Shown: positions 34,297-44,117, counted from the first letter of the stretch. The stretch: 64,000 bases of DNA from JAOXRU01 sp965247735 (GCA_965247735.1 CBDFHN010000002.1:62001-126000); one strand, 5' to 3'. The notes: generated from the sequence alone by a model not told the origin. Translations and numbers: made by a program.

Positions 34297-35733
34297 TTAT
34301 TTTTTCTTTTTAAGAAATCCGCCTATTTTTTTAAAAGCACTTGTAAAGATACCAAAATCAACAATACCTTTATCTTCGGTAGCACGTTTTGTTAAGAATA
34401 TTCCTAAAGGCAGCATTATTAATGTAGAGAGCCAAGAACCTAGTACTGGGCTGATATTACCGTTTTCGGCATAATTTTTTCCAAATAAGCCAATAAAATA
34501 ATAAGTTAAGAATAATCCTATAGCAATTACCATAGGCAATCCCAATCCTCCTTTACGGATAATGGCTCCTAATGGAGCACCTACAAAAAAGAGTACAACA
34601 CAGGCAAAGGCCAAGGCATACTTATTGTGTAATTGCAGAATATGCAGGTTTAATAATTTTGTTTTACGCTGTATTTCCTTTTTTTTGTTTTTCACACTGT
34701 TGAGAATACTAGAGATCGCATTGGTTGCGTTTTCAACAATCTGGTTTTTTTGATAACCATTATATAATGATACAATATCCGTTGAAGTGTTAAGGCTATC
34801 TATATCCTTTAAAACGATGTCTTTATCCAAAAATTTTAGTCCCGATCTGTTTTTTAAGCTTTGAGAAAAAGTCTCTAAAACAATACGATTTTTAATTTTT
34901 AGTGTATCTATAGTTTGTGCTAGTAATGAAACACTTTGCATTTTGTGCGTCTTTAAATCACGCTCCTCATCCATATCAACATCATTAACACCAGCAAGAT
35001 CCATATTCATGATATAAGTATCAAAATTGGCTTTGGCATGTGGCATTTTATACTTGTTTTTTGTATTGGTTTTGACATCTTCATAGTAGTGTCCATCATT
35101 TAAAACCAATTGTATAATTTCAGAATCTTTGCTGCTTCTAAGTTCTCCTGTTTTAGCCTTAATAACAGTGGTGTTGTCGTTGCCTTTTCCTTTTTTATGA
35201 ATAATGATATTTTTTAAGAACCTATCATTGTCGCCATATTTGTCTTCTACTTTTATAGTCATTCCAGTACCTTCAATATGATTAAAGACACCTTCAACTA
35301 CTGCCATAGAGGGTTTTACTTTGGCAATGTTTTTTCTTAAGTTGTATGATTTTTGTTGGGAAATAGGAATAATACTGTTCGAGAAATAAAAAATAGAAAT
35401 TGCCAAACCAACCATAAAAAATGCAATAATCCGCATGGTTCTTTGCAATGAAAAACCCGAGGATTTCATTGCTGCAAATTCATAATTTTCAGCAAAACTT
35501 CCAAAAGTCATTATAGAAGAAAGCAATACAGTAAGCGGAACTACCTTGGTGGTAAGGTCTGGTATTAGATACAGCAAAAACTTACCAACAATTACTAAGT
35601 CTAACCCTTTTCCTGCTAGTTCATCAATAAAAATCCAAATGGTTTGGAAAATAAAGATAAACATCAGTATAAAAAAAGAGCTAACGAACGTTCTTAAGAA
35701 TTGGGTTAGGATGTACCGATCTAATATTTTCAA
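34297..35733 (-). CDS. LptF/LptG (YjgP/YjgQ) family lipopolysaccharide export permease
   Basis: A 478-aa inner-membrane protein with three N-terminal and three C-terminal helices flanking a long periplasmic domain. The start KILDRYILTQFLRTFVSSFF is the family signature, as is GSFAENYEFAAMKSSGFSLQ. These permeases, with LptB ATPase, extract LPS for transport to the outer membrane. It sits 4 bases after the lolA-like gene, an envelope-biogenesis pairing. Whether it is LptF or LptG cannot be decided by eye. Confidence 0.9.
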   Translation of the reverse strand: MKILDRYILTQFLRTFVSSFFILMFIFIFQTIWIFIDELAGKGLDLVIVGKFLLYLIPDLTTKVVPLTVLLSSIMTFGSFAENYEFAAMKSSGFSLQRTMRIIAFFMVGLAISIFYFSNSIIPISQQKSYNLRKNIAKVKPSMAVVEGVFNHIEGTGMTIKVEDKYGDNDRFLKNIIIHKKGKGNDNTTVIKAKTGELRSSKDSEIIQLVLNDGHYYEDVKTNTKNKYKMPHAKANFDTYIMNMDLAGVNDVDMDEERDLKTHKMQSVSLLAQTIDTLKIKNRIVLETFSQSLKNRSGLKFLDKDIVLKDIDSLNTSTDIVSLYNGYQKNQIVENATNAISSILNSVKNKKKEIQRKTKLLNLHILQLHNKYALAFACVVLFFVGAPLGAIIRKGGLGLPMVIAIGLFLTYYFIGLFGKNYAENGNISPVLGSWLSTLIMLPLGIFLTKRATEDKGIVDFGIFTSAFKKIGGFLKKKK

Positions 35734-35737
35734 GCCT

Positions 35738-36400
35738 TTAATTTGTAGTTATAAGATAGTCTTTGTATTTATTATCTTTTGCATCAAAGGTAAACAAGGT
35801 TTTTGATAAAGGCTGATTTGTTTTAAAAGAATTAACAGTAATTGTTGTTTTTGTATTATCGCTTCCAGTTTCTATTAAATTATAGATGTTTTTGGTGCGT
35901 TGATCTATACCAAGTAATATGGATTTTATTTCTGAATTACTATTGATAGGAATTAATTTTATGTATTGTATTTTTCTACCTTTTAAGTTTTGTAGAATAT
36001 CCCACTGGTATTTATATCCTTCTTTGTAAAAAGTCAACATTTTTGAAGGATTAATGGTGTTTTCATCATCTTCACTTTTGTTCTGAATGGTAATTTCTTC
36101 GTTTTCGGGTATTATGGTATAAAGTTTTTTACCGTTATACATTTGAGTAAAGCCTAAATAGTTTAATAGATAATGCTCTCCTTTTAGGGTTAGATTACCT
36201 CTGTTTTCTTGTTTTATATTTTCCTCAAGATTGTGCAATGAGTATTTAAATTCCAAATAGATATTTTCATAAGATTTTATCTTATTTGAAACCTCATTCA
36301 GTAATAATTTTGCTTTAGCGCTAGATTGTGCTGAAATAACGGTACTAATTGTTACTAAAAAAAGGAATGCTATTTTTTTCATTTTAATTATTTTATTCAT
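35738..36400 (-). CDS. LolA-like outer-membrane lipoprotein carrier
   Basis: A 220-aa periplasmic protein with a signal peptide (MKKIAFLFLVTISTVISAQ). The mature part has the LolA beta-barrel pattern, including EFKYSLHNLEENIKQENRGN, GEHYLLNYLGFTQMYNGKKL and LLGIDQRTKNIYNLIETGSD. LolA carries lipoproteins across the periplasm. Two starts are possible: the ATG at 36400, overlapping the ftsK stop by 8 bases, or the ATG at 36382 right before the signal peptide. Its place between ftsK and lptF is common in flavobacteria. Confidence 0.85.
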   Translation of the reverse strand: MNKIIKMKKIAFLFLVTISTVISAQSSAKAKLLLNEVSNKIKSYENIYLEFKYSLHNLEENIKQENRGNLTLKGEHYLLNYLGFTQMYNGKKLYTIIPENEEITIQNKSEDDENTINPSKMLTFYKEGYKYQWDILQNLKGRKIQYIKLIPINSNSEIKSILLGIDQRTKNIYNLIETGSDNTKTTITVNSFKTNQPLSKTLFTFDAKDNKYKDYLITTN

Positions 36401-38810
36401 TATTTAATAATTGATCAAGAGCTACTATATCTGTTATGAGTACTTGCCTTGCTTTGCTTCCTTCAAAAGGGCCAACAATGCCTGCAGCTTCTAATTGGTC
36501 TATTAATCTACCAGCTCTATTATAGCCTAATTTAAGTTTTCGTTGTAATAAAGAGGCAGATCCTTGTTGTGCAATTACAATAAGTTCTGCTGCTTCTCTA
36601 AACAACTTATCTCTATCTGCAATGTCTACATCAAGACTTGTGCCAGAATCTTCTCCGGAATATTCTGGAAGTAGATATGCACTGGCGTATGCCCGTTGTG
36701 ATCCAATAAATTCAGTTATTTTTTCTACTTCTGGAGTATCAACAAACGCACATTGGATTCTTATTAAATCGTTTCCTTGGGTATACAACATATCTCCTCT
36801 ACCAATAAGTTGATCTGCTCCTGAGCCATCAAGAATAGTTCTTGAATCTATTTTAGATGTTACTCTAAAAGCTACTCTAGCAGGAAAATTGGCTTTAATT
36901 ATACCAGTAATTACATTTACAGATGGACGTTGCGTAGCAATAATTAAATGGATACCAATTGCCCTTGCTAATTGTGCTAGTCTCGCTATTGGCATTTCTA
37001 CCTCTTTACCAGCAGTAATGATTAAATCTGCAAATTCATCTACAACCAATACTATATATGGTAAAAAACGATGTCCATCATTAGGATTAAGCTTTCTAAC
37101 TTTAAATTTAGTATTGTATTCCTTGATGTTACGAACCATTGCATTTTTAAGCAATTCGTAACGGTCGTCCATTTCTATGCAAAGCGAGTTCAGCGTATTG
37201 ATAACTTTGGTGTTATCCGTAATAATAGCTTCTCCAGAATCTGGTAACTTGGCTAAGAAATGACGTTCTATTTTATTGAATAATGTAAGTTCAACCTTTT
37301 TAGGATCTACCAATACAAATTTTACTTCAGCAGGATGCTTTTTATATAATAGCGATGCAAGAATGGCGTTTAGTCCAACAGATTTTCCTTGCCCTGTTGC
37401 ACCAGCCATAAGCAAGTGTGGCATTTTTGCAAGGTCTACTACAAAAGTTTCATTACTAATAGTTTTGCCAAAAGCAATTGGCAATTCCATTTCTGCATTT
37501 TTAAAGTTTGGAGATGCTATTACAGCACGCATTGGTACAATAGACGGACTTTTGTTAGGGACTTCAATACCAATAGTTCCTTTACCCGGAATTGGCGCTA
37601 TAATACGAATACCAAGTGCTGCTAATGATAGCGCTATATCGTCTTCTAGGTTTTTAATCTTAGAAATACGAACCCCAGCTTCTGGAACAATTTCATAAAG
37701 TGTAACTGTTGGTCCAATAGTTGCTTTTATTTTTGCAATTCCGATTTTGTAGTTTTTTAAGGTTTCTACAATTCGATTTTTATTCTCTTCTAATTCTTCT
37801 TGATTAATAGTAATATTTCCTCCAGTTACTCCATGATTATCTAATAAATCTACATGTGGAAAGGTGTAGTTGCTGAGTTCTAATCGAGGATCGAATTCTC
37901 CAAAATCTGCAACTAGTTTATCTGCAATATTTCCTGTTTCTTCTTTTTCTACAACGGTCTTTACTTCCATTTGAAGATCCTCTTTAACAATTTCTTCTTC
38001 AATAGGAGTTTCAATGATAAAATCCGAAGTATCATTTTCTTTTTTAGTAGGTGTTACTGTTAAGCTATTTGAATCAAAGGTGATTTCTGTTTCTAAAGAT
38101 TTTTCTTGAACTTCTTTGGTTTCAGAAACAACTGGTTTTGGAGCGATAGTAACAGCACGGGATTCTTCTTGAGTTTCTATTGATGTTTCTTTTTGATCTG
38201 ATTCAAAATCCTTACTTATTTTTTCCTTTTGATTATTAAAATAGTGTAATAAACGGTCTGGAGTTAGCTTAAAACGTACTGCAAGAATAAAAACAAAACC
38301 AAATATTAAGATAAGTATAACGCCTAATGTTCCTACATAAGCTTTTAGAAAGTCATTAACCTCATAGCCAATTAGCCCACCAAGTAAAGGAGCAGAAGAA
38401 GCAACTAGGCTTAAGAATACAGAAAACCATATCATGAATAGTAATCCCCAAATCCATTTACTGATGAGTTTTTTTGCATTAAGACTTAAAAACAAGTGTA
38501 ATCCAGAAAGGAAGGTTAAAAATACTAAGATAAATGATGAGATACCAAAACCTTTGTATATAAAAAAGTGACTAACAGCTGCGCCAAACTTATTTAATAA
38601 GTTACTGGCTTCAACATTTCTATTTGCAAAGTCTACTAAAAGGCTTTGGTCATTTTTCCAAGTAAAGAAAAAAGATGCAAATGAAAAGAATAATGCAATG
38701 CTAACAAGCATGATTAGACTTCCCAAAACAATTTTATTCTGTTTTGAAATGACGAAACTCTTAGGTGTTCTTTTTGATACTGTTTTTGTTTTAGCTTTCT
38801 TTTTAGCCAT
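36393..38810 (-). CDS. ftsK: DNA translocase FtsK/SpoIIIE
   Basis: An 805-aa protein that pumps chromosome dimers and termini through the division septum. Four transmembrane helices lie in the first 180 residues, then an acidic linker, then the motor. Walker A is MAGATGQGKSVGLN, Walker B is YIVLVVDEFADLI, and LIIATQRPSVNVITG is a further family motif. The C-terminal gamma domain GSASLLQRKLKLGYNRAGRL reads DNA polarity (KOPS-type) sequences. Length and domain order are normal. Confidence 0.96.
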   Translation of the reverse strand: MAKKKAKTKTVSKRTPKSFVISKQNKIVLGSLIMLVSIALFFSFASFFFTWKNDQSLLVDFANRNVEASNLLNKFGAAVSHFFIYKGFGISSFILVFLTFLSGLHLFLSLNAKKLISKWIWGLLFMIWFSVFLSLVASSAPLLGGLIGYEVNDFLKAYVGTLGVILILIFGFVFILAVRFKLTPDRLLHYFNNQKEKISKDFESDQKETSIETQEESRAVTIAPKPVVSETKEVQEKSLETEITFDSNSLTVTPTKKENDTSDFIIETPIEEEIVKEDLQMEVKTVVEKEETGNIADKLVADFGEFDPRLELSNYTFPHVDLLDNHGVTGGNITINQEELEENKNRIVETLKNYKIGIAKIKATIGPTVTLYEIVPEAGVRISKIKNLEDDIALSLAALGIRIIAPIPGKGTIGIEVPNKSPSIVPMRAVIASPNFKNAEMELPIAFGKTISNETFVVDLAKMPHLLMAGATGQGKSVGLNAILASLLYKKHPAEVKFVLVDPKKVELTLFNKIERHFLAKLPDSGEAIITDNTKVINTLNSLCIEMDDRYELLKNAMVRNIKEYNTKFKVRKLNPNDGHRFLPYIVLVVDEFADLIITAGKEVEMPIARLAQLARAIGIHLIIATQRPSVNVITGIIKANFPARVAFRVTSKIDSRTILDGSGADQLIGRGDMLYTQGNDLIRIQCAFVDTPEVEKITEFIGSQRAYASAYLLPEYSGEDSGTSLDVDIADRDKLFREAAELIVIAQQGSASLLQRKLKLGYNRAGRLIDQLEAAGIVGPFEGSKARQVLITDIVALDQLLNNE

Positions 38811-38883
38811 TAAATAGTGCTGTTTTTTACAAAATTACAAATATCTACCATTGTCTTCCTAATGATAGTTTAGAAACATTTTT

Positions 38884-39258
38884 TTATAAAAAATAGGGAA
38901 TATAGATGATACAACCACAAATAATTGCAATTATGGAAACTATAAAAACTGCGCCAGCTGCAATATCTTTAATAAATCCTATTTTTTCATGAAATTCTGG
39001 ATGAATAAAATCTGCAATTTTCTCTGCGGCGGTATTTAAACTTTCTGTTCCCATTACCATTGCTATAATCATAAGTTGTAGAACCCATTCTGTTGCTGTT
39101 ATGTTACAGTAGAAACCTAGTACGGTCATTAAAATACCAATACCAAGTTGAACCTTAATACTGGCTTCTGTTTTTATAAGCATTACTGCTCCTTTAAAAG
39201 CATAACCTACACTTTTAATTCTATTGATAACAAATGGTTCTTCTTTATTATTAGGCAT
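38884..39258 (-). CDS. dgkA: Diacylglycerol kinase family protein (DgkA-type)
   Basis: A 124-aa integral membrane kinase with three helices. The active-site motif MGTESLNTAAEKIADFI corresponds to the E-x-x-N-T-A-x-E-x-x-x-D signature of DgkA, and RIKSVGYAFKGAVMLIKTE matches its N-terminal amphipathic helix. It phosphorylates diacylglycerol or undecaprenol. It overlaps the end of tpx by 8 bases, so the two are cotranscribed, and ftsK follows 73 bases downstream. Confidence 0.9.
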   Translation of the reverse strand: MPNNKEEPFVINRIKSVGYAFKGAVMLIKTEASIKVQLGIGILMTVLGFYCNITATEWVLQLMIIAMVMGTESLNTAAEKIADFIHPEFHEKIGFIKDIAAGAVFIVSIIAIICGCIIYIPYFL

Positions 39259-39757
39259 TTGTAATGGCTTCTAAGGCTGCTTTATAATTTGGTTCTTCTA
39301 CAGTTTCTGCTACTTGTTCGGTATAACTTACTTTTCCTTCAGCATTAAGTACAACTATTGCTCTAGAAAGCAATCCTGCTAATGGTCCGTCAGTAATTGT
39401 AAGCTTGTATGCTTCTCCAAAAGCTCCATTTCTAAAATCAGAAAGCAATTCAATGTTTTCTATACCTTCTGCTCCACAAAAACGACCTTGAGCAAAGGGT
39501 AAATCTTTTGAAATACATATAATTTTTGTGTTTTCTAACTTACTTGCTTCTTTGTTAAATGTTCTAACAGATGCTGCACAAGTTCCAGTATCAACACTAG
39601 GGAAAATGTTAAGTACAAGTTTAAAACCTTTGTAGTCTTCTAATTTGATTGTAGATAAATCGTTTTTAACGAGTTCAAAACTGGGAGCTAAACTTCCTGT
39701 TTCTGGTAAATTCCCTATTGTATTTATTGTATTTCCTTGTAGTGTTATTATAGCCAT
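39251..39757 (-). CDS. tpx: Thiol peroxidase Tpx
   Basis: A 168-aa atypical two-cysteine peroxiredoxin. The peroxidatic cysteine is in SVDTGTCAASVRTFNKEAS and the resolving cysteine in LPFAQGRFCGAEGI, the arrangement specific to Tpx. The start MAIITLQGNTINTIGNLPETG is also typical. It reduces hydroperoxides with thioredoxin; a thioredoxin-like gene lies 400 bases upstream on the same strand. Confidence 0.95.
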   Translation of the reverse strand: MAIITLQGNTINTIGNLPETGSLAPSFELVKNDLSTIKLEDYKGFKLVLNIFPSVDTGTCAASVRTFNKEASKLENTKIICISKDLPFAQGRFCGAEGIENIELLSDFRNGAFGEAYKLTITDGPLAGLLSRAIVVLNAEGKVSYTEQVAETVEEPNYKAALEAITNA

Positions 39758-39875
39758 CTTAAGTAATTTTTAAATTTTGGTTAAATTAAAAAATCCCTTT
39801 CAGATAGGAAAGAGAAATGATAAAAAAAAGATTTTTGAGACTAGGTGATTTGTTTTAATAGATTGGTGAAAGCAT

Positions 39876-39905
39876 AAAAAAATCCCGCCTTTCAGCGAGA
39901 TTTTC
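39876..39905 (-). terminator. Terminator downstream of the DUF6952 gene
   Basis: A hairpin (AATCTCGC and GCGGGATT arms read on the reverse strand, one G-U pair) is followed by seven T residues in that direction, six bases beyond the DUF6952 stop. Confidence 0.75.
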
Positions 39906-39910
39906 TATTT

Positions 39911-40168
39911 TTATTTGTCGATAGCGCCCAAGACGCGTTTCATAAACTGGTTTAAAGCTTCTTTTTTTGGAGTTCCCTCTTTAATCATTTTATGAACTTC
40001 AACAGCTCCATATAGATTAGAAATAAGCTCTCCAATAACATCTAGTTCTTCATCTTTAAGTGAAGGAATTTCTGTTATAGATTCTAAGGTTTCTATAGTT
40101 TCTATAATATAATCAACATCATTCTCTTCGATGAATGTTCCGATGTGCTTAATTACTGGTAACTTCAT
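39911..40168 (-). CDS. DUF6952 family small protein
   Basis: An 85-aa acidic helical protein (MKLPVIKHIGTFIEENDVDY, ESITEIPSLKDEELDVIGEL, KKEALNQFMKRVLG). It matches the DUF6952 family, regularly found immediately after a thioredoxin gene in flavobacteria; function unknown. Its start overlaps the thioredoxin-like gene by 20 bases, so expression is coupled. It may be a partner of that redox protein (inference). Confidence 0.75.
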   Translation of the reverse strand: MKLPVIKHIGTFIEENDVDYIIETIETLESITEIPSLKDEELDVIGELISNLYGAVEVHKMIKEGTPKKEALNQFMKRVLGAIDK

Positions 40169-40463
40169 TTACTAAATCTTTTAGAATTTCAAACTTGTTT
40201 GTCTGTACTTGGTTTACAAAACTTCCGTCTTTAAAAGTAGCGAAAGTAGGTAAGTTGTCTACCGTTGCCATTTTTCTTGATTCAGGAAATTTTTCAGCAT
40301 CAACAATTACAAATGCTGCAGTTTCATTTTCTGAAGCCAATTTCTTGAACTTAGGTTTCATAATACGGCAATTACCACACCATGTAGCAGAAAACTGTAC
40401 TATTACAGTAGCATTATCAGCTACTATATCATTTAAATTATCTTGATCTAATTCCTTTATCAT
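40149..40463 (-). CDS. Thioredoxin-family protein with CGNC active site
   Basis: A 104-aa thioredoxin fold with VQFSATWCGNCRIMKPKF as active site, CGNC in place of the classical CGPC. The cis-proline region reads VDNLPTFATFKDG. It has no signal peptide, so it is cytoplasmic. It follows the peroxiredoxin gene by 15 bases and precedes DUF6952, making a likely peroxiredoxin-reductant operon. The Asn in the active site should alter the redox potential compared with thioredoxin 1. Confidence 0.9.
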   Translation of the reverse strand: MIKELDQDNLNDIVADNATVIVQFSATWCGNCRIMKPKFKKLASENETAAFVIVDAEKFPESRKMATVDNLPTFATFKDGSFVNQVQTNKFEILKDLVNEVTSN

Positions 40464-40478
40464 AGCAATATTTTTTTT

Positions 40479-41117
40479 TTAGTGAGCTGCTAAATAATCA
40501 GCAACACCATTTCTATTCGCATTCATTGCATCTTTTCCTTCTTCCCAGTTTGCAGGACATACTTCACCTTTTTCTTGTACATGAGTGTATGCGTCTACTA
40601 AACGTAAAAATTCTGCAACATTTCTTCCAACAGGCATATGGTTAATCCCTTCATGAAAAACAGTTCCTTCTTCATCAATTAGGTAAGTAGCTCTGTAGGT
40701 TACATTGTCACCAGATACTTGTACAGTACCAGTTTCTTCGTCGTAAGTTTCGTCTGTAATATCAAGAATACCTAAGATACTAGATAAGTTTCTGTTGGTA
40801 TCAGCTAAAAGTGGGTAGGTTACACCTTCGATACCACCATTATCTTTTGCTGTATTTAACCATGCAAAATGTACTTCAGGAGTATCGCAAGAAGCACCAA
40901 CAACAATAGTATTTCTTTTTTCGAATTCTGCTACAGCATCTTGAAATGCATGTAATTCAGTAGGGCATACAAAAGTGAAATCTTTTGGGTACCAGAATAA
41001 TAAAACTTTTTTCTTGTTTTTTACTGCTTCTTCAAGGATGTTTACTTTAAAAGTATCACCCATTTCGTTCATTGCGTCAACGCTTAGGTTTGGAAATTTT
41101 TTTCCTACAAATGCCAT
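40479..41117 (-). CDS. Typical 2-Cys peroxiredoxin (AhpC/Prx1 type)
   Basis: A 212-aa peroxiredoxin. The peroxidatic cysteine is in WYPKDFTFVCPTELHAFQ and the resolving cysteine in GEVCPANWEEGKDAM. It reduces hydrogen peroxide and alkyl hydroperoxides, with electrons probably delivered by the neighbouring thioredoxin-like protein. A TATATTTG box lies upstream. Length and motifs are normal. Confidence 0.94.
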   Translation of the reverse strand: MAFVGKKFPNLSVDAMNEMGDTFKVNILEEAVKNKKKVLLFWYPKDFTFVCPTELHAFQDAVAEFEKRNTIVVGASCDTPEVHFAWLNTAKDNGGIEGVTYPLLADTNRNLSSILGILDITDETYDEETGTVQVSGDNVTYRATYLIDEEGTVFHEGINHMPVGRNVAEFLRLVDAYTHVQEKGEVCPANWEEGKDAMNANRNGVADYLAAH

Positions 41118-41147
41118 GCTTTATTTTTTTTAGTGTTTATAACACTG

Positions 41148-41155
41148 CAAATATA
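41148..41155 (-). promoter_or_regulatory. -7 box (TATATTTG) upstream of the peroxiredoxin gene
   Basis: TATATTTG on the reverse strand matches the Bacteroidetes -7 consensus TAnnTTTG, 31 bases before the ATG. A good -33 TTG is not evident. Confidence 0.5.
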
Positions 41156-41251
41156 GCACACTATACCCTTGAATTCTGTAAATAGAAATTTTAATTATTT
41201 ATGCTATGATAGATTTATTTTATAGTAATTAACGAATACTATAATAAAACA

Positions 41252-42703
41252 TTATTGTTTTTTGAGTTCTCTAATTTTTATTGAAAATGCAGCAAACAAT
41301 AAGGTCATAAATGGACTTAACCAGTTAAAAATAGCATACATGAAGTATTCTCCAACTCCAACACCTAAAACACCACTTTGATAAGCACCACATGTATTCC
41401 ACGGAATAAGCACTGAAGTAACTGTTCCAGAATCTTCTAAAGTTCTACTTAAGTTCTCAGGAGCTAATCCTCTATCTTCATAAGCCTTTTTAAACATTTT
41501 CCCTGGAATAACTAATGCTAAGTACTGGTCACTTGCAATTAAATTTAATCCAAGGCAACTAATTACCGTACTTGCAAATAATCCAAATATTGAATTAGCT
41601 AACTTTAGTAATTCATTGGTAACTCTTGATAGTGCGCCAATAGCATCCATGATACCGCCAAAAACCATAGCAGCAGCAATTAAAAATATGGTCCAAAGCA
41701 TACCTTGCATGCCTTTAGCGGAAAATAACTTGTTAAGTTTTTCATTACTGGTTGTAATTTCTGTTTCAGTAAAAATAGCGTTGATGATTGCCATTGTTTT
41801 TGAATCTGAAATTGATGCTAAAATATCTGCCTGAAAGATTAGAGCAAATATTGCGGCGGCAATAACACCAATTGCTAAAGCAACTAATGGTTTGGTTTTG
41901 GTAACAATTAAAGCAATTACAATGCCTGGAACAATAAATAAGTATGGACTTATATTAAAAGTTTGCTCGATAACTAGTAGCAGTTTATTTACATCTGCAT
42001 CTCCACTTGTTGTGGTGGTAAGGCTAATAATTGTAAAAACAATGAGTGTAATAATTATTGTAGGCACTGTTGTTAATGCCATGTATTTAATATGTGTAAA
42101 TAAATCTGTACCTGCCATGGCAGGAGCAAGATTAGTAGTATCACTTAGTGGTGACATTTTATCACCAAAATAAGCGCCAGATATTACAGCACCAGCAATC
42201 ATTCCGCTATTGATACCAAGAGCAGAACCTATACCTACTAGAGCTATACCTACAGTTGCTGATGTTGTCCATGAACTTCCAGTTGCAATAGATATTATAG
42301 CAGCAATAATTACGGAAGCAGGTAGAAATATTTCGGGGCTAAGTACCTTTAATCCATAATAAACCATTGCAGGAATAATTCCACTAATAAGCCATGTTCC
42401 AGCCAATGCACCTACCAAAAATAATATCATTATGGGGATAAGAACACTTTTTAAGTTTTCATATATCTCATTAATCATTGTAGTTAAGCTGGTTTTGTTG
42501 AAAAAACCAACAATAGCAGCTATTACACCACCTGTTAATAAGATGTAATGATTAGAGTATTCTCCAAGTAACTCTCCTCCAGCAACAAATATATTATAAG
42601 CCAGCATGCACATTAGTAAGAAAATAGGAATTATTGCTTCCCAGATACTTAATTCTTTGTTGGTTATAATGTTTTCTGTTTGTTTTGGTTGCTGGTCTGA
42701 CAT
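41252..42703 (-). CDS. nhaC: NhaC-family Na+/H+ antiporter
   Basis: A 483-aa membrane protein with about 11-12 helices. Motifs such as ATGSSWTTSATVGIALVGIG, GAVISGAYFGDKMSPLSDTT and LVIPGKMFKKAYEDRGL are characteristic of NhaC antiporters. The C-terminal ENLSRTLEDSGTVTSVLIPW followed by CGAYQSGVLGVG is also conserved. It exchanges Na+ for H+ (or malate/lactate in relatives), which suits a salt-exposed organism. Monocistronic. Confidence 0.92.
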   Translation of the reverse strand: MSDQQPKQTENIITNKELSIWEAIIPIFLLMCMLAYNIFVAGGELLGEYSNHYILLTGGVIAAIVGFFNKTSLTTMINEIYENLKSVLIPIMILFLVGALAGTWLISGIIPAMVYYGLKVLSPEIFLPASVIIAAIISIATGSSWTTSATVGIALVGIGSALGINSGMIAGAVISGAYFGDKMSPLSDTTNLAPAMAGTDLFTHIKYMALTTVPTIIITLIVFTIISLTTTTSGDADVNKLLLVIEQTFNISPYLFIVPGIVIALIVTKTKPLVALAIGVIAAAIFALIFQADILASISDSKTMAIINAIFTETEITTSNEKLNKLFSAKGMQGMLWTIFLIAAAMVFGGIMDAIGALSRVTNELLKLANSIFGLFASTVISCLGLNLIASDQYLALVIPGKMFKKAYEDRGLAPENLSRTLEDSGTVTSVLIPWNTCGAYQSGVLGVGVGEYFMYAIFNWLSPFMTLLFAAFSIKIRELKKQ

Positions 42704-42758
42704 GTAAGTTAGTTAATAAGTTATTTCTTGTAATGTTACGATAATGTATAGGATTTTG

Positions 42759-42766
42759 CAAATATA
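42759..42766 (-). promoter_or_regulatory. -7 box (TATATTTG) upstream of nhaC
   Basis: TATATTTG on the reverse strand fits TAnnTTTG and lies 56 bases before the nhaC ATG. It lies directly next to the terminator of the upstream gene. Confidence 0.45.
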
Positions 42767-42767
42767 T

Positions 42768-42797
42768 AGAAAAGCCCAATGTTAAAATCGGGCTTTG
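42768..42797 (-). terminator. Terminator of the transsulfuration-enzyme gene
   Basis: The hairpin AAAGCCC / GGGCTTT lies about 40 bases beyond the stop of the PLP enzyme gene on the reverse strand, followed by a short T-rich tract. Confidence 0.6.
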
Positions 42798-42838
42798 TTT
42801 TTGTAATCGTTTAGTTGTTAGTTAATTATTGTTTGTTG

Positions 42839-44038
42839 TTACAGTATTTTCAATTCTTTCATACAATTTTTCATCATATTATATGTTCTTTCAATATCAT
42901 TATCTAATCCAATAGACATACGTATCAATCCATTAGTAAGGCCCATTTCTTTTTGCTCATCTTCTGGGATTTCTGATGATGTTGATGTACCTGGAGCACT
43001 AAATAATGTTTTATAGAAACCTAAACTTACTGCTAGATAGCCTAAATTTTCTTTTTGCATGGCTTCCATTAATGCGTTTGCTTTTTCGAGACTCCCCGCA
43101 TCAATAGTAATTAATCCTCCAAAACCATATTCAGCATTCATCATGCTTTTGTATAAACTGTGACTCGGGTGGGATGTAAGTCCAGGGTAAACCGTTGTTA
43201 ATCCATCTGCTTCAAATTTTTCAGCCAAATACATTGCATTTTTAGAATGCTGTTTCATTCTAAGATGTAATGTTCTCATATTTTTTAGTACCGATGCAGC
43301 TCTAATACTATCTAATGTCGCTCCAAAAAGCATGCAAGCACCATCCATAACACTTTTAATTCCAGTAATAAACTCTTCTGAACCACAAAGTACACCACCT
43401 ACAGTATCACTAGATCCGTTAATAAATTTGGTAAGGCTATGTATAACAATATCTGCACCTAGTTCTTTTGGAGTTATAGAAAGCGGGGAAAAAGTGTTGT
43501 CTACAACTAGTTTTAAGTTGTGTTTTTTGGCTAATTTTGCAAGGCCCTGGATATCTGCAACTTCTAGTAATGGATTACTTACCGATTCGCAATAAATAAC
43601 TTTTGTATTTGGAGTAATTGAAGCTTCTACTGCAGCTAGATTGGTAATGTCAACAAACGAAGTTTCAATATTAAATCTAGGGGTGAAATTCTTTAAAAAA
43701 GCATAAGTACCTCCATAGATAGTTCTACTAGATACCACATGGTCTCCTGCACCACAGAGTTGCATTAGAACAGCAGTTATGGCACCCATTCCAGATGCGG
43801 TAACATTTGCCGTTTCCGTACCTTCCATTGCTGCTAGTGCTTCTCCTAAATACAAGTTACTAGGCGAAGTATGCCTTGAATATAGATAACAACCTTCTGT
43901 ATTTCCTTCAAAAGTATCTCCCATAGTCTTTGCGGAAATAAAAGTATAGGTAGATGAATCTGAAATGGAAGGGTTAACACCTCCAAATTCTCCAAAGTAC
44001 TGTAAATCTTGTATTTTTTCTGCTGGCTTAAAATCCAT
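42839..44038 (-). CDS. Cys/Met-metabolism PLP enzyme (cystathionine gamma-synthase / methionine gamma-lyase type)
   Basis: A fold-type I PLP enzyme of 399 aa from the preferred ATG at 44038 (MDFKPAEKIQDLQYFG); the frame extends 18 codons further upstream. The cofactor lysine is in HSLTKFINGSSDTVGG; YSRHTSPSNLYLGEALAAME and SRTIYGGTYAFLKNFTPRF are family motifs; VVDNTFSPLS holds the PLP-ring Asp. It acts on a methionine- or cystathionine-like substrate; synthase and lyase activities cannot be told apart by eye. It is divergent from an Lrp/AsnC regulator, which often controls such genes. Confidence 0.88.
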   Translation of the reverse strand: MDFKPAEKIQDLQYFGEFGGVNPSISDSSTYTFISAKTMGDTFEGNTEGCYLYSRHTSPSNLYLGEALAAMEGTETANVTASGMGAITAVLMQLCGAGDHVVSSRTIYGGTYAFLKNFTPRFNIETSFVDITNLAAVEASITPNTKVIYCESVSNPLLEVADIQGLAKLAKKHNLKLVVDNTFSPLSITPKELGADIVIHSLTKFINGSSDTVGGVLCGSEEFITGIKSVMDGACMLFGATLDSIRAASVLKNMRTLHLRMKQHSKNAMYLAEKFEADGLTTVYPGLTSHPSHSLYKSMMNAEYGFGGLITIDAGSLEKANALMEAMQKENLGYLAVSLGFYKTLFSAPGTSTSSEIPEDEQKEMGLTNGLIRMSIGLDNDIERTYNMMKNCMKELKIL

Positions 44039-44117
44039 TTTCTTATGTGGTTTTGTTTTTATAAATATCTGAATATATAAACTTAAAATCAATAGATTAT
44101 GTTTTTTTTAGATTTAT